Shown here piece by piece: positions 1 through 12,600 of a stretch of DNA of 64,000 bases. The notes under the pieces are model-generated. The model searched no databases. It had not been told where the DNA came from and saw only the letters and a program-made list of their open reading frames with translations. The first letter of the stretch is position 1. The number at the start of each line of letters is the position of its first letter. A program made the position numbers and the translations under genes. This DNA is from Xylaria sp. FL1777 (lineage: Eukaryota; Ascomycota; Sordariomycetes; Xylariales; Xylariaceae): the NCBI GenBank assembly GCA_022578965.1, contig MU400610.1:81402-145401 (forward strand). Reading direction: 5' to 3'.

Positions 1-373
1 GCTAGCTACTATAAGTTAGTTTTAGTAACTTAACTAATTAATTTTAATTAATTAATTAAAAGTAACATTATTTACTTTAGCATACATATATATATATATA
101 TATATAAAACAAACTTACTTAAGTAAATATTTAGGTTATAATTATATGTATATATATTATAACTTAATATAAATTATAAGCAATTAATTTTATAGCTTTT
201 AGTAAAAAGATATAAAACTTTAAATAATAATTAGCATTATTACATATTAAATAATGTATTGTTTTTTAAACCTAAGTTTATTTAAAATTAAGCAAGCTTG
301 TTTTTTTATTTAAAACATTTCTTTGTTTTAGCTAAATGCTTAGCTTGCTAAGCGTTTAAGTGTAATATATAAG
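1..373. other. AT-rich spacer, no gene seen
   Basis: The stretch is very A+T-rich with short AT palindromes (TTAATTAA-type) and a TA dinucleotide run near position 90. I see no coding frame, RNA gene or repeat shared with the rest of the window. Confidence 0.6.
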
Positions 374-568
374 TTGCCTTTATTTTTAGTATTGCTATTA
401 TTATTAATATTACCGTTGTTAGCATTACTATTATTAATACTACTATTATTTTTAGTTTCATTATTAGATTTAGTTTTATTATTAGATTTAGTTTTATTAT
501 TAGATTTTGTTTTATTATTATTGCTATTATTATTATTGCTATTATTATTATTACTGTTATTATTTTAG
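374..568 (+). repeat. TTA/ATT trinucleotide-like low-complexity tract
   Basis: This is a run of TTATTATTA-type triplets interrupted by three tandem units of about 21 bp (unit TTATTATTAGATTTAGTTTTA) near 460-520. It happens to be open in one frame and would encode an almost pure leucine/isoleucine string. I read that as a by-product of the triplet repeat and not as a gene. Confidence 0.75.
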
Positions 569-1028
569 CCTTAAGGGATAATCATTTATTTTATAAAAAA
601 AAACTGTTCTTATTTTATTTTATTAGCTAAAATCCCAAGAAATATTTAACACATTGCTTAGTTTACCTTTAAATACTACTATATAAAGCTTATAGCTATT
701 TTAATATTATTAAATGCATAAAAGCATACAATGCGTTTTTTTACTGTTTTATTTATGTTGCTTATATAGCAACTAAAAACATTAATTAACTTATTTTTAA
801 TATTTTAATAACTGTTTAAATGCTGCTTAAATATAATAAGTGCTATAAAAATAACTATATAAGCTGTATTACATAATATTTTTAAGCTTAACTAATTTGC
901 ATATTTTTGTAAACCTTTAGTTTTAAGAAAAAAAATAACAACTTTAGCTAAAAAGCTAAAAAAAAGTATAAAAAGCTTTTAAACATAATTTATGTTATAT
1001 TATAAATAAACAATATATAATATTATAT
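569..1028. other. AT-rich spacer, nothing recognised
   Basis: No open frame, repeat copy or structured RNA is visible. Stop codons are dense in all frames. Confidence 0.5.
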
Positions 1029-1044
1029 AAATAAAATGTATATA
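1029..1044. repeat. Target-site duplication, left copy, element A1
   Basis: The 16-mer AAATAAAATGTATATA here recurs at 3239-3254 with one G to A change, immediately after element A1. The pair marks A1 as one insertion unit. A TA-rich site leaves one or two bases of boundary uncertainty. Confidence 0.7.
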
Positions 1045-3238
1045 TATTGTATTACTTAGGCTAATAGCTTATTAGCTATGCCGGTTTTTATTTCTTATAT
1101 ATACAAATAAAAACTGTACTTATAAATTAAAAGCAAACTATAAGCAGTTTACTTTTTTTTTAGTAGCTAAATAAAAACATCTTATATTTACTTTTAAGTT
1201 GCACTAGTTTTGCTACAATTTTATTAAGTGCTTTGCTTTTTACTTTTTTGCTTTTAAGTTATTTGTTTATTTGCATTATACTATTAATTAAATATATGTA
1301 CTTTTATATAGTTACTTTGTAGTTCTTTTTTTTCTATATTTTCTTTGCTTTATAGTTTGCTTGCTTTAGTATTGCTGCTTGCTTTATGCTACTTATAGCA
1401 GTTTTTTTAGTTTTAGCACTTATTTAGCTAAATATGCTGCTTTTTTCTTTTAGTTTTTTTTTAAACTTTTTTTTATTATATTATTAATACATTATAGTTT
1501 GCTTGCTTTAATATTACTGCTAGCTTTTTGCTACACTAGTTTTTTTATAACTAAGTTATAACTAAATTATAAGCAAAGTTAATTATTTATTATTTTTTAG
1601 TTTGCTTTTTATATATTTATTTTTTAAGCTGTTTTTATGCTTTTTGCAGTAAGCTTACTAAATAAGTATAGCTTATAAGTAGCTTATATATTAAGTAATA
1701 TAAAGTAGCAATAAGTAATAAATTACTTTATTTAGCTATTTATACTAATTTTTTTCTTTTTTAATTACTAATTTTATTACTTTTATTATTATTATTATTA
1801 TATGTTTAGCTTATGCTTGCTTTAATATATTAAAGTGCTTAGTTTATAATATAATTAGTTATTAATATATTATAGTTATATAAAAATCTATTTTATTATA
1901 GCTATTATGCTTTCTATAATATATATTTATAACTAGCTTAGCTTAAATATATATGTTAATTAATATTAAGCTTATATATTTAAAGTTATAAGTTATTTTA
2001 CTATAGTTTTTATTAATTATTTAATTTATAGTATTAAATAAAGTAGTTAATAGCTTATTATTATATAGTTTAAGCTTTTATAACTGTTTATTGTTATGCT
2101 TTTTTATTATAATACTAATTTTTAAAATAAAAATAAATGCTTTAGTGCTTTGCGCTAAAGTATTATTAATAGCTTTAAAATTTATATTTATTAAGTATGC
2201 TAAAATGCTTAAACTGTGCTATTATTATATTACTTATATTATAATAATATATTATGCACTTTTTATTATTATTTCTTTTATGTTAACTATATAAAAACAT
2301 TAATAACTTTTATGCTTATAATATTACTAGTAAGTTTACTAAGTGCTTATAATGTAAAAAAAGCAAAATAAGCGCTAAAAGTAGCAATTATAGTTCTATA
2401 AGTACTTTTAACTATATTAATATTTATATGTTCTTAAGCTTTATTTTATGCTTATTTTAATTGTTAAAGTTTTTTTAATTTTAAATATTACTAATAATTC
2501 TTTAGCTTAAAAAAATTAATAAAAAACTTCGATTGTTTATTAAAGCTTATATAGCTGCGCGCTGTTTTTATACTAATAAAAATATTTAAGCTGCACTTAT
2601 AGCTAATATATAACTTTAAGTTGCAATTAAAAAAACAAAAAAAGCTGCAGCAAATAAAAAAGCTAAAAGTTTTATATAAATAAGCTAATTAAAAAATATT
2701 TATATAACTTTTAAAAATTAGCATTATTATATATTTAGTAGCTAAAAGTTTTAATAAAATTTTAGTATTTAGTGCTTAATAAAGTTATATAATTACTTTG
2801 CTTTTTTATAATGTATGCTTTTTAACTTTTATAATTTTATGTTTGTAATTTTATATTGCTATTTTTAATACTTTATTATATTATGCTTTACTTTAAAGTT
2901 TATAAACGTAAGCTTATAATAAGCAGCTTTTTTAAAACTATAAGTAGTAAATAGCTTTATAATAGCTATTTTAGCTTTTGTTCTATAATTATAGCAAACT
3001 TTTCTTAGCTCGAAAAAAAGCTAGTATTAATGCTTAGCTATTTTTGCTCCGTGTTTAAAGGCCTTTGTTTTTATATTTTTGCAGCTACTTATAACTTAAT
3101 CAGTTCTTTAGCTATATTATAATAGCTAAGCCTCCTTATATTTAAAACTTATTTAGCTATTCTACGTGCCTTTTTTAAGTTGCACAATAACTAGTAGCTT
3201 AATTAAAAATTTATTTGCTTTTTTAGTGTACTACAAGT
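1045..3238 (-). mobile_element. Element A1, unclassified 2194-bp transposon
   Basis: The same 2194-bp unit occurs at 21100-23293 (A2) with identical ends (TATTGTATTAC at the low end, TACTRCAAGT at the high end). The two copies differ mainly by C/T and G/A changes. Each is flanked by its own 15-16-bp direct repeat, so both are complete insertions, not a segmental duplication. Such long duplications suit target-primed retroposition better than a TA-duplicating DNA transposon, yet 2.2 kb with fixed 5' and 3' ends is short for a LINE. I see no clear terminal inverted repeats or RT motif. The minus strand is A-rich, like the sense strand of the other elements here, and near 1320-1480 it gives a lysine-rich stretch faintly like a pogo/CENP-B transposase tail. 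A plus-strand frame at 2091-2294 is also open in A2. Coding strand and class remain open. Confidence 0.75.
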
Positions 3239-3469
3239 AAATAAAATATATATATAAATGTTTTTTAATTAAGCTATAATTATATATAAGTTAAAATTTT
3301 TAGTTTTTTATAGCTTTATAATAATAAAAGCTTAAGTACTTATTTTTTATAGTTGCTTTAATATTAAAGTTTTTGCTTGTAAATATTTTAAGCTTAAAGC
3401 TTTTTTTAATATATTATTTAAATTAATGCATTTTATATTTTATATATTTTTTAGTTATGCGTTTTTTAG

Positions 3470-3835
3470 CTAATATATTTTTTAATAACAGGTTTTTAGC
3501 AATATATTTCTTGGTTTATAAGTATATTAGTAATAATTTTTTTAGTTAACAGGTTTTTAGTAATATATTTCTTAGTTTATAAATGTTCTTTAGTTAATAA
3601 ATATGTTAGCAATAATCCTTTTAGTTAATAGGTCTTTAGTAATATATTTTTTAATTAATATATGTTTTTTGGTTAATAAGCGTATTAATAAAAATCTTTT
3701 TAGTTTATAGGTATTTTTTTATTAATAAATATATTAGCAAAGATTTTCTTAGTTTATAAATATTTTTTTATTAATAAGTGTATTAGTAACATTTTTTTTA
3801 GTTAATAAGTTTACTTAAACCTTTTGCTTAATTAG
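3470..3835. repeat. Irregular minisatellite just downstream of A1
   Basis: Degenerate units built around AACAGGTTTTTAGYAATAT and GTTTATAARTATATTAG repeat across the tract. Anchors at about 3488, 3549, 3628 and 3706 are spaced 61-79 bp apart, with sub-periods near 38 bp. No coding frame follows the period. Confidence 0.65.
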
Positions 3836-3844
3836 CTTATATTA

Positions 3845-4085
3845 GTTTTAACTTATATACATTTTTGCTAGTTTATATATTTTTGCTAGTTTTTATCTTT
3901 GTTAGTTTTTATTTTTGCTAGTTTGTTTATTTTTGCTAGTTTTTATTTTTGCTAGTTTTTATTTTTGCTAGTTTATTTATCTTTGCTAGTTTTTATTTTT
4001 GTTAATTTATTTATCTTTGCTAATTTATTTATTTTTGCTAGTTTTTATCTTTGCTAGTTTATTTATTTTTGCTAGTTTATACCTA
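3845..4085. repeat. Short tandem repeat, TTTTTGCTAGTTT units
   Basis: More than ten units of about 16-20 bp with the core TTTGCTAGTTTTTAT run head to tail, varying by insertion of ATTTATC or GTTTAT. It adjoins the preceding minisatellite, so 3470-4085 is one satellite-rich block. Confidence 0.8.
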
Positions 4086-4361
4086 TTTTATACTTAGCTT
4101 TTTATTAAGTAAGTTAAATAGCTTTAACTTTTTATTTATTATATCTTTAATATTTTAGCTATTTATTAAGTAATAATGTTAAACTTACTACAAAAAATAT
4201 TTCATAATTAATTTTGCTTACTTTTTTTAAATAAAATAATCATTTAAATTATTACAAAATAATAAAGCTAATATTTTATTAAAGCTTTACTACTTTTAAC
4301 CTTTTATTTTGCTACTATATATTAACAAAGCAATACCCCCTTTTTTTTTTCTTTTTTTAAC

Positions 4362-4415
4362 CCTAATAACGCTTTTATTTATTAGGCTACCTTAATAACG
4401 CTTTTATTTATCTAG
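4362..4415. repeat. 29-bp direct duplication
   Basis: The segment CCYTAATAACGCTTTTATTT occurs twice, starting near 4362 and 4391. It lies just upstream of the small ORF at 4446. Two units are too few to call an array. Confidence 0.6.
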
Positions 4416-4445
4416 CTATATATATTTAGCCTAAGAAACTAAAAC

Positions 4446-4811
4446 ATGCTTACTGCTAAAAATGAACCAAAACAGCTTATTAAAAACAACAATAAACCTA
4501 ATTATAATAACTATAATAATGTTAAAACTTTAAACTTAAAAAGATCTAAATATAAATATGCTAAAAAATATAACACTAATTATAGTTATTATAATAATGT
4601 TAAGACTTTAGATGTAAAAAAGCTTAAGTATAAAGCTTTTGCTTTTAATTATAAATTAATTAACGCTAAAAAACATAACACTAATTATAGTTATTACTAT
4701 AATATTAAAACTTTAGATTTAAACAAAGCTTTTGCTTTTAACTATAAGTTAGTTAATACTAAAAAAGCTAAAGCTAGCAATAGCACTATTATTTGTAAAA
4801 AAAGCAACTAA
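4446..4811 (+). CDS. Small ORF (121 codons) with internal repeats, doubtful gene
   Basis: This is the longest ATG-started open frame in the window. The predicted product is rich in K, N and Y and contains two related blocks. Each has an N-T-N-Y-S-Y-Y core, then K-T-L-D and K-A-F-A-F-N-Y-K-L, at about residues 43-77 and 77-106. The duplication is visible in the DNA too (about 4571-4675 and 4675-4760). No signal peptide, cysteine pattern or known domain is seen. It may be a decayed tandem repeat that happens to lack stops, or a remnant of a repeat-containing protein. I do not recognise it, and expression would be needed before calling it real. Confidence 0.3.
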   Translation: MLTAKNEPKQLIKNNNKPNYNNYNNVKTLNLKRSKYKYAKKYNTNYSYYNNVKTLDVKKLKYKAFAFNYKLINAKKHNTNYSYYYNIKTLDLNKAFAFNYKLVNTKKAKASNSTIICKKSN

Positions 4812-4935
4812 ACTTAAAATAACTATAGCTACCTTTAAATAGCACTAAAAGTAACCCCCTTGAACTTTGTTTATATAACTTAAATACCTAAAATTCTTTT
4901 TAAGACTATAATATAAAGCATAGTTTAAAAAGAAA

Positions 4936-5640
4936 TATCAAAAAAATGCCAAAACTACTTTAAAAAGCTTAGCTAGTTATTTTATGCTAATAAAAAAGCA
5001 TTTAAATAATATGTTAGCAAAAGAACTAAAAATATGCTTAATTTCTTTAAGAAATCCAAAAATAAAGATATATTCACTAGATGTTATAATTAAACAGAGC
5101 TTTTACTACAGTTTAACCTTAGCCTTTTTAGCTTTTCTTTAAATGTAGCATATAACTACGCAAAATTCTTTATTAATAATAACTATGCAATATTAGCAAA
5201 CTATATAGCTAATAATTTATTTATAACGTTTACTAATATAAACTTTATAAAACAAAGCATAGTTTTAGTTGTTTTACTGCTATTAGGACAATAGTTATAT
5301 ATTTACTATAATAAAGAGAACTTTAAAACTAAAAAACCTAAGCTTAAATACTTGTTTAATGCCTTTATAAATTATAGTATAATTTACTTAATTTTTAACA
5401 TAAAGTTAAACCGCAAACAATAGCTTTAACAGTTTAAAAAAATTATTAATAATAGCAATAAGCGTTTTAAAGAACTACTTAACATACTATAAACTAGCAT
5501 GCATTTAAGCTTTATTAAAAAACTATTATTAAAACAGAACTTATATTTACCGGGAAAATCTTTGTTTAAGCAGCTTATAGTTCATTATAACTCTTTTTAC
5601 TGCTTAAAATATTGCTAGTTTAATTAATACCTTTATATCT
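4936..5640 (+). pseudogene. Unknown protein-coding relic with nonsense mutations
   Basis: The frame with codons starting at 5097, 5100 and so on stays readable from about 4990 to 5620. From 5097 it meets only about six stops, all TAA or TAG, where about seventeen are expected at this composition. TAA and TAG are what C-to-T or G-to-A mutation makes from Gln and Trp codons. The stretch also keeps more mixed codons (CGC, CCG GGA, ATG CAT) than its surroundings. The product would include the motifs A-Y-N-Y-A-K-F near 5148-5168 and N-R-K-Q near 5410. I do not recognise a family. It may be the edge of another transposon or a host gene caught by RIP. Confidence 0.35.
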
Positions 5641-6054
5641 ATATATATAGCACTTTAATTTAAATTGCTGCAAAATATAATATTAGCTAACGTAAGTTTA
5701 ATAACTATTTTACTATTTCATTAATTAATTAGTTTAAAAAAAAAGTTTTTTACTTATTTTATACTTAAAGCGTTCTTTTTGCTTAAAAGATATTTTAAAA
5801 CAATAATACTACTTTATAGTAAGCATAATTATAATTTAAAATGCTACAAAAATGCAACTAAAATGCAATAAACTTAAATATTAACAAAAAAAACTTAATG
5901 CTTAAGCAGTTTTTATTTAAAATTATTTATAAACTTGTTATAAAATAGGCTAACTAAGCTAATTAAAGGCTAAATATAAAAAAAGCATACGTAAAAAAAG
6001 TTCTATTTATTAAAAAAATATATATTTAAACTATTATAAAGGTTTAATGCATAA

Positions 6055-6126
6055 ACTTAATAAACTTAAGCGTTAAGTTTATTAAGCCTTAAATTTAACA
6101 AACTTAAGCGTTAAGTTTATTAAGCT
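6055..6126. repeat. Two near-palindromes inside the gypsy LTR
   Basis: AATAAACTTAAGCGTTAAGTTTATT and a close copy lie about 38 bp apart. Each reads nearly the same on both strands except at the central CG. The inverted LTR carries the same pair at about 26870-26940. The position in the LTR upstream part suits a binding site or a hairpin, but that is only an inference. Confidence 0.65.
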
Positions 6127-6390
6127 TTAAACTTAAAATAATATAGCATTAAATCTATTAAAAAAAGCAACGTTTATAAATTATTATTACTGTTTTTTTT
6201 GTTTATATAATTATATACTTTTTATATTTAGTTACTTATTTAGTTTTTAGCTTTTTAGCTATTAATTTTTTATAATTGCTAAGCATTAATATATTTATTA
6301 CTTTTAATCTTTTAAAATTTTTATTAATGCATAGTAATAAAAGTACTTTAAAAACTTCCTTAATAAACTACTATTAAAAATTTTATTATT

Positions 6391-6395
6391 ACTTA
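6391..6395. repeat. Target-site duplication ACTTA of copia1
   Basis: ACTTA sits directly before the left LTR and again at 13771-13775 directly after the right LTR. The uninterrupted gypsy LTR at 26542-27056 has a single ACTTG at the equivalent place. Confidence 0.9.
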
Positions 6396-6682
6396 TGTTA
6401 AATAAGCTTTATACGATCGTACGTCTAATATATATGTGCTAAAACAAAGTATAATAATCTTTATATTGTAAGCTGTTTATGTTTTATATATTTAAAAGAA
6501 AAAAAGGTTCGTACAAAGCAAAGGTTTTCTTTTATATATAAAAACTTTATTAGCGTATAAGCTAAGCTAACACTAAAATTACTTCAGTTTATACAATAGC
6601 TTTTGCATAAAGTGGTCTTTATATAAAACTTATTGTACATATTATATATAGAAGTTATAACTAATAACTAGTTATTTTAATA
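6396..6682 (-). repeat. Copia1 LTR, left (3' LTR on the coding strand)
   Basis: It is 287 bp, begins TGTTAAATAAGC and ends TTTTAATA. The original ending was probably TG...CA, with the final CA mutated to TA. It aligns along its whole length with 13484-13770. Confidence 0.92.
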
Positions 6683-6699
6683 CTAGCTACTTTTTTTTT
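6683..6699 (-). other. Copia1 polypurine tract
   Basis: On the minus strand this reads AAAAAAAAAGTAGCTAG and directly precedes the LTR. The same tract precedes the right LTR of copia2. A polypurine tract primes plus-strand DNA synthesis at the 3' LTR, so it fixes the element's orientation. Confidence 0.7.
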
Positions 6700-8479
6700 A
6701 GTTGCAATTTTTTTTATATAATGCTATTTAAAAGAAATAAAAAAAAATAGTTCTGTAGAAAATTAAACATTTAGTACTTTAGTCCTTGTAAAAAAAAGGT
6801 TGCTTATATGTTTGCTTTTTTTAAACTTTATAGTTATATAAAGCCTGGGTTTAAAAGTAATTGCTTTTTAAGTAAAGCATTTAAACTTTTGTGTAGTTTA
6901 GTTATTGCTAACATAATTAAGGTTTTTTGTTTTTATTGTTGTATAGCTAACTAACGTTAGCTAATAGTATAAAATAAAGTATTAGCAGTAAGCAATTTAT
7001 ACTAAGGTTAATTAAAGGTTTTTTTTTTGTATAGCAGCAAGTTTAATAATATACTAAAGTATAAAAGCTAAGCTTTATTTATAAAAAAAGCCTAAATTCT
7101 GCAGTACTTTTTGTTGCTTTTATATTTTTAAACTTTTTACTTTATATAGTTGCTTATTTTATTATTAGCTGTTTTATACGCATATATATATACTTATAAC
7201 AGCTTTATATTTAGTTATTTTTATATATATACTTATATATATACATATATATACTTGTATAATAGCTGCTTTATTATAATACAACATTAATAGTTGCTAG
7301 CTTTGCGTTATAAGCTAAAACAGTAGTTATAATATTATATAATTATTAACTAGTAATTTTAATAATTAACTGTTTTTTTAGTTACTATATATAAATATAT
7401 ATATTTATTTTTTTTTTGTACGGCTTATTGTTTAAGTAGTTTGCTAATAATTATCTGTTATATAAAAAGTAACAAGTTTTAAGTTATATTAATGCTTTCG
7501 GTTAATATTAAGGTTTAAATTTTGTATAGTGCTTTAATTGCTTTTATTATAGCTTAAATAATTTGTTATAAAAGCTACTTTTATGCAGTATTTATTTAGT
7601 TGCGCAGTATTATAGTTGTTTTATATAACTAAAATGCTTATATAAACTACAAAAGCTTTTTATTTTAAGGTTACTAATAAGTAGTAAAATTTTAAAGTAA
7701 TACGTATACTATGTACGTTTAGCAATTATATAATGCTTATTGCAATTATTATGCTTAAATAAATAAGAAAAAGTTAAGTATTATATAATAGTTTAATAAA
7801 AAAAGTAAAAAAAAATGTTAAGCATTTATATATAGCTTAAAAAATAGTTGTATAAAAAAAAATGTAAAATTTGCAATATTTTATAGTTTTTAATGTTTTT
7901 TTTAAAATTAAATATATTTGCTTGTTGCTTTTTTATTTATTATATAATTATTGTAACAATTTTTGTATAAAAGTATTTTTTTAACTTTTTTTTTTAATTT
8001 GTTTATATAAAGGTTGTTTTTATTTTTTTTTTATAAATGCTTTTATTTGTATAGTTAGCTAATTCGTAAATACTAGAGTTTTTAGCGCTTAGTTTAGTGT
8101 TTTCTTTATAAACATATTAACTAGATTATTTTTATTATTAATTTATTATACTTTAGAGATTTTTTTTCTTTCGTACGACTTTTTAAGTAACATAATATTA
8201 ATTATAAGGCGTTTTTTTTAAGTAATTTTTAGCTTTACTAAATAGTTATATAATAATTTTAAGTTTAAACATAGTACAGCAAAAATTAAAAGTATTTTTA
8301 GCATAGCTATAATTTTTTAAAGCGTTATATAAAAAGCTATAATGCTATTAAAGCTATTTATTATGCTATATAATTTATTAGCTAATATATTTTGCATTAT
8401 TTGCTTATATTTGCTAAAGTTTTAATATATAATGTTTTTTTTTGATTTTAAAGGCTAGGTTTTTTTTTATATAGTGCTT

Positions 8480-9640
8480 TATTGCAAATATAATAATAAA
8501 TTTAAGTTATAAAGTTATATTAGTATTATTTGTAAATAAACCGTTTATAAAAATAAATAGTTTTATATAGCTTAAATTTAAAAGTACAAACATTAATCTA
8601 TAGTTATAATTATTTATTTGCTATTTAACTTTATAGTTTAAATTTTTAACATTTGTTAGTACTAAGTTAATTATTTAAGTAATAGCTACAAGGTTATATA
8701 TAGCTTTTAGTTAACAAATGCTGCTTATGTAAGCGCTACATATGCATTAAAAAACATATTATTATATAGCATTTTTTATATAAAAGTTAATTAAAGCTAG
8801 TTAGTTTATTTAGCTTTTTTATATAAACGTTATATTTTTTTTATATAAAAAGATAACTTAACTACTATTAAATTTAATAAAGTAATTTTGTTGTAAAGTT
8901 TTTTTTAGTTTTACATAAAACTTTGCTTTATATAACTTATGTTTTTTTTTTGCTAAAAATTTAAATATAACAAAACTAAACATATTATTTATTTATAAAC
9001 TTATAATGCTAAATTTATACGAAGGTTTTAATATAAACAATAAACATAAGTTATATATAAAAACTACTATACTAAGTTTTTTATAATAATATTAGTAATA
9101 AATCTTAAACTAATATAGCTTTAATTTAACTAAGCTATATAATAGTTATATAATTTATATAATAGTTTTTTTAAAATATTTTAAAACAAGTTTAAAAAGT
9201 AGTTATGCAAAAATTTTTTATGCAAGCTTGTTTTTTAATTATATATATGCTTATATAATATTTTAAAGTTTGCTTAAAGCATTAAAGTTCCAAATTAGCA
9301 AAAGGCTTAAAGCTAGCAATAACTATTAGTTTATTTGCTAAATTATTAGCAATTAAATTAATACGGTTTTTTTTTTGTATTATTATAGCTTTATATAACT
9401 AATTTAGACTTTTTGTATAGCTTAGTTGTTTTTTTTTTGATTTTTTATATAAAGCAAAACTTAAAAATTTAGGTATTATTATATTTGTTTAAATTATATT
9501 TTACGAACTAAAAAATACTTTATATAACAAAGTTATTAATTTTTATAGCGTTTAATTCTTTAAACAAAGCGCTAAAAGTACTAATAATGCTGTTTTTATA
9601 TAACTTTATTGCTAAAACGTAATTTTGTTTTTTTTTTAAA
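8480..9640 (-). pseudogene. Copia1 reverse transcriptase relic
   Basis: This is the antiparallel counterpart of 35800-37020 in copia2. The catalytic box is recognisable as F-T-N-N-T-N at about 8519-8536, where the family has x-x-D-D. The fingers region around 9360-9420 keeps the same run length (10 bases, all A here) as copia2 at the point where the reading frame changes. Stops arise throughout at Gln/Trp-type positions, so no product can be made. Confidence 0.75.
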
Positions 9641-12600
9641 ATTAAAAACAAGTTGCTAATGTTTTATATAAACGCTATAAAAAAGTTTTTAGCTTTTTTA
9701 AGTTTTTTGCGTTTTTTTTGTACAGCTAGTTTTATAGCTAGTTTTGCAGCAGTTATATTTTTTTTTTTACTATTTGCTAAAATATGTTTAATTATATAAT
9801 AATATAGCTTAACTTATGTTTATTTAAAGCAAATTAAACTATTTATAAAATTAATAATTATATTAAGTTCTTTAATTAATTATATTTTATATAGTTTTTT
9901 TTAGCTTTGCTTTTTATATTATATAAAGACTTTACTGCATAAAAATAAAAATAATACTTTATATAAAGCTAGCTTATTACGTTTATAAATTGCGTAGCTA
10001 ATTTTAATTTTTGCTTGTTTTTTACGAAGCATTTTTATAGCTTTTTTAACTGCTTTAGCTTTTTATATAATATTTAGCAAAAAAAAAAAGTCTTAATTAA
10101 CCTTTAAATATGCTTTAAATATAAAAAGCGTTAAAACTAAGCTATTAAGCTTCGCAGTATTATTTAAAGCTTTAACTACTATTTGCAAAATTAACTTATT
10201 TTTTATATAATAACTTAGTTTAGCTTTTAGTATATTATACATACAATAAAAAAGTTTATATGTTTTTGTTATTTTATTAATAGTTTAATAAGCTTTAATA
10301 AGCATTTTTTAGTACTTTATACTTATAATTTTAACTTAGTTTTAAAATTTTTTAAACAAAAAGTTTATGCTAAAGTTATATATAATATAGTCCAGAAGTT
10401 TTTAATATATATTAATTTAGCACTTGCATAAAGTTTTCTAAGTATTTTATGCAAATATAAATTTTAAAAATATAGCTGCTTAAAATAATATAGCTATATT
10501 AATTATATATAAAACTTGCTTGTTATTTATTTATATAGCATTAATTATAACTTTATAATTAAAGTTGCAGTTATTTTTAATTATAAACTTAAAACAATAA
10601 AGTGCTTAATTATATAACTAGCAATAATAGTAAAACTTTTAGATTTTTTTTAAAGCAAAGCAATTAATATAATAGCTTGCATAATTAAGCATATTATATA
10701 GTTTTTCTATATAAAAATATTTAAAGCATTTATAAAGCTTTTAAAGTTTTGTTTTTATAAAATATAAACTTGCTTTATATAAACTAGTATTAAAAAACAA
10801 ATGTTTTTATTTTTGTATAACAAAAATAGTTTTTTTGTTTTATTATATAATAACGTTTTTTATGTTATTAAAGTATGCTTTTAAATAGTTAGCGTTTTTT
10901 AATAAAAATAAAAAAAAAGTAAAAATATTTAAAATATAGTATATAGTTATACTAAAAGCGTTTTTTATTTATATAGTGCTTATAGCACTTATAGTATTAT
11001 TTCTACTAAAATAAATATAAGTATTACTTAAAGTTTAACTAACTTTTATATAAAAATATATTTAAAAATATACTTTTAATTAAGCTTTTTTTACTATTAA
11101 ATAATTAAAAGCGCTAATATTTTAAAGTTTACTTTAGTAATTCGTATAATAATAATTATTTAATATAAACTAATTATATAATACTGTTGTTTTATAGTTT
11201 TAAATGTTTTTTTTTATTATATAATAAAAAAATGCGCTATTTACTAAATATTAAGTAGTTTAATTATTAAATTCTTTATTAATATTTTTAGTACTATTAT
11301 TTAACTTTAAATATTTTTTATATTTTGCTATATATAAAAAGAATTTTTTTAGAGTAAGTTTTTAGCTATAAATTATTTTATATAAATTAAAAAATACGTT
11401 TTTTGCGTAAGCTTTTTTTTAAAAAGTATAACATATTAACTAGCAGCTTTTTTTTTAGTAAACAAAGCATTTCTTGTTTATATAAAAGTTTTAGTTCTTT
11501 TAGTTATAGCTTTAAAAATAGCTTAGCTATTTAGTTAATTAACTTAATAACCTTAATATAAATCTAAATTATTAGTTTTTCGTATAGCTATAGTTATATT
11601 TTTAATTTATAAAATATAACTTATTATTTTTTTGTATGAAAGTTTTTGTTATACTGTTTAATACTATACATAAATATGCTTATAAGTTAATAAAAAATTC
11701 TTTATACATAAGTTTTTAAAAAATTAACGCTATAACTAACTTTAATATACTTTAATATGCTTGTATAACATTTATACTTAGTTAAATTTTGCTTTAGTAA
11801 CTAATGCTAAACGTTTGCTATATTTTTTTAAGCTTATTAAGCATTAATTTAAGTATTTTATGCAAAGCTAAGTTTAGGTTTTTTTTTTTTATTTATACAA
11901 AAAAAACTATTGTTTAGTTAACTTAATACTAGCTATAGTTTATATTAATATTAAAGTAAATATTTATTATATAGTATATTTTACTTTAAGTTTTATTTAA
12001 ACTAATATAGTTAATAAAAAAGTTTTTTGCATAACTTTTTAAAATATATAAAAATATAGCATAATATTAGTTTTCTGTAATTTTAATACATTAGTAAGCA
12101 GTAATAAATAAACAAGCTTTATTATATAATAAATCGTATAGCTTGCTTATATAGTTTTAGCTTAAGTTTTAGCTTTTTTAAAAAACAATATATTTATTAA
12201 AAAATATAAATTTATTTTATATAAACTTTATTAAAAGTAAATTAAAAAATATACTTTTAATAGCTAAATTTAATATTATATAAATATATGTTTTTTGCTT
12301 TAATATTTGCAGTAAATAATGCTAAACGAAATATTTATATACTAGTTAAAAAATTAGTTTATAGCTTGCTTTTATTATATAAAAATTAAACAGCTTAAAA
12401 AAATTCTAGTATTTAATACTTAGCTAAATTAATTATAATTAGTGTTTATATTATTATGTTTAAAATTATACGTTAAAACTTAAGTTTTTAAAAAGTAGTC
12501 CAGTATATAAATAGTTTAAAAAGTTTTAATTATTATATAAAAAAATATTTAGCTATTAGCTTAGTATTAAAAATGTTGCTAATAGTTAAATAATTATTAT

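Larger units (their letters stand above)
5936..6395 (+). repeat. Gypsy 5' LTR, first part
   Basis: It starts TGTTATAAAATAGG and matches, as reverse complement, the intact copy at 26542-27056. The LTR resumes at 13776 after the copia1 insertion. Adding both parts gives about 516 bp, the same as the intact copy. The last five bases (ACTTA, 6391-6395) are the copia target site and are repeated at 13771-13775. Confidence 0.8.

Noticed and set aside
61..120. TA-repeat run as a possible telomere or origin signal
   Set aside because: It is a short TA microsatellite. No TTAGGG-type repeat occurs in the window.
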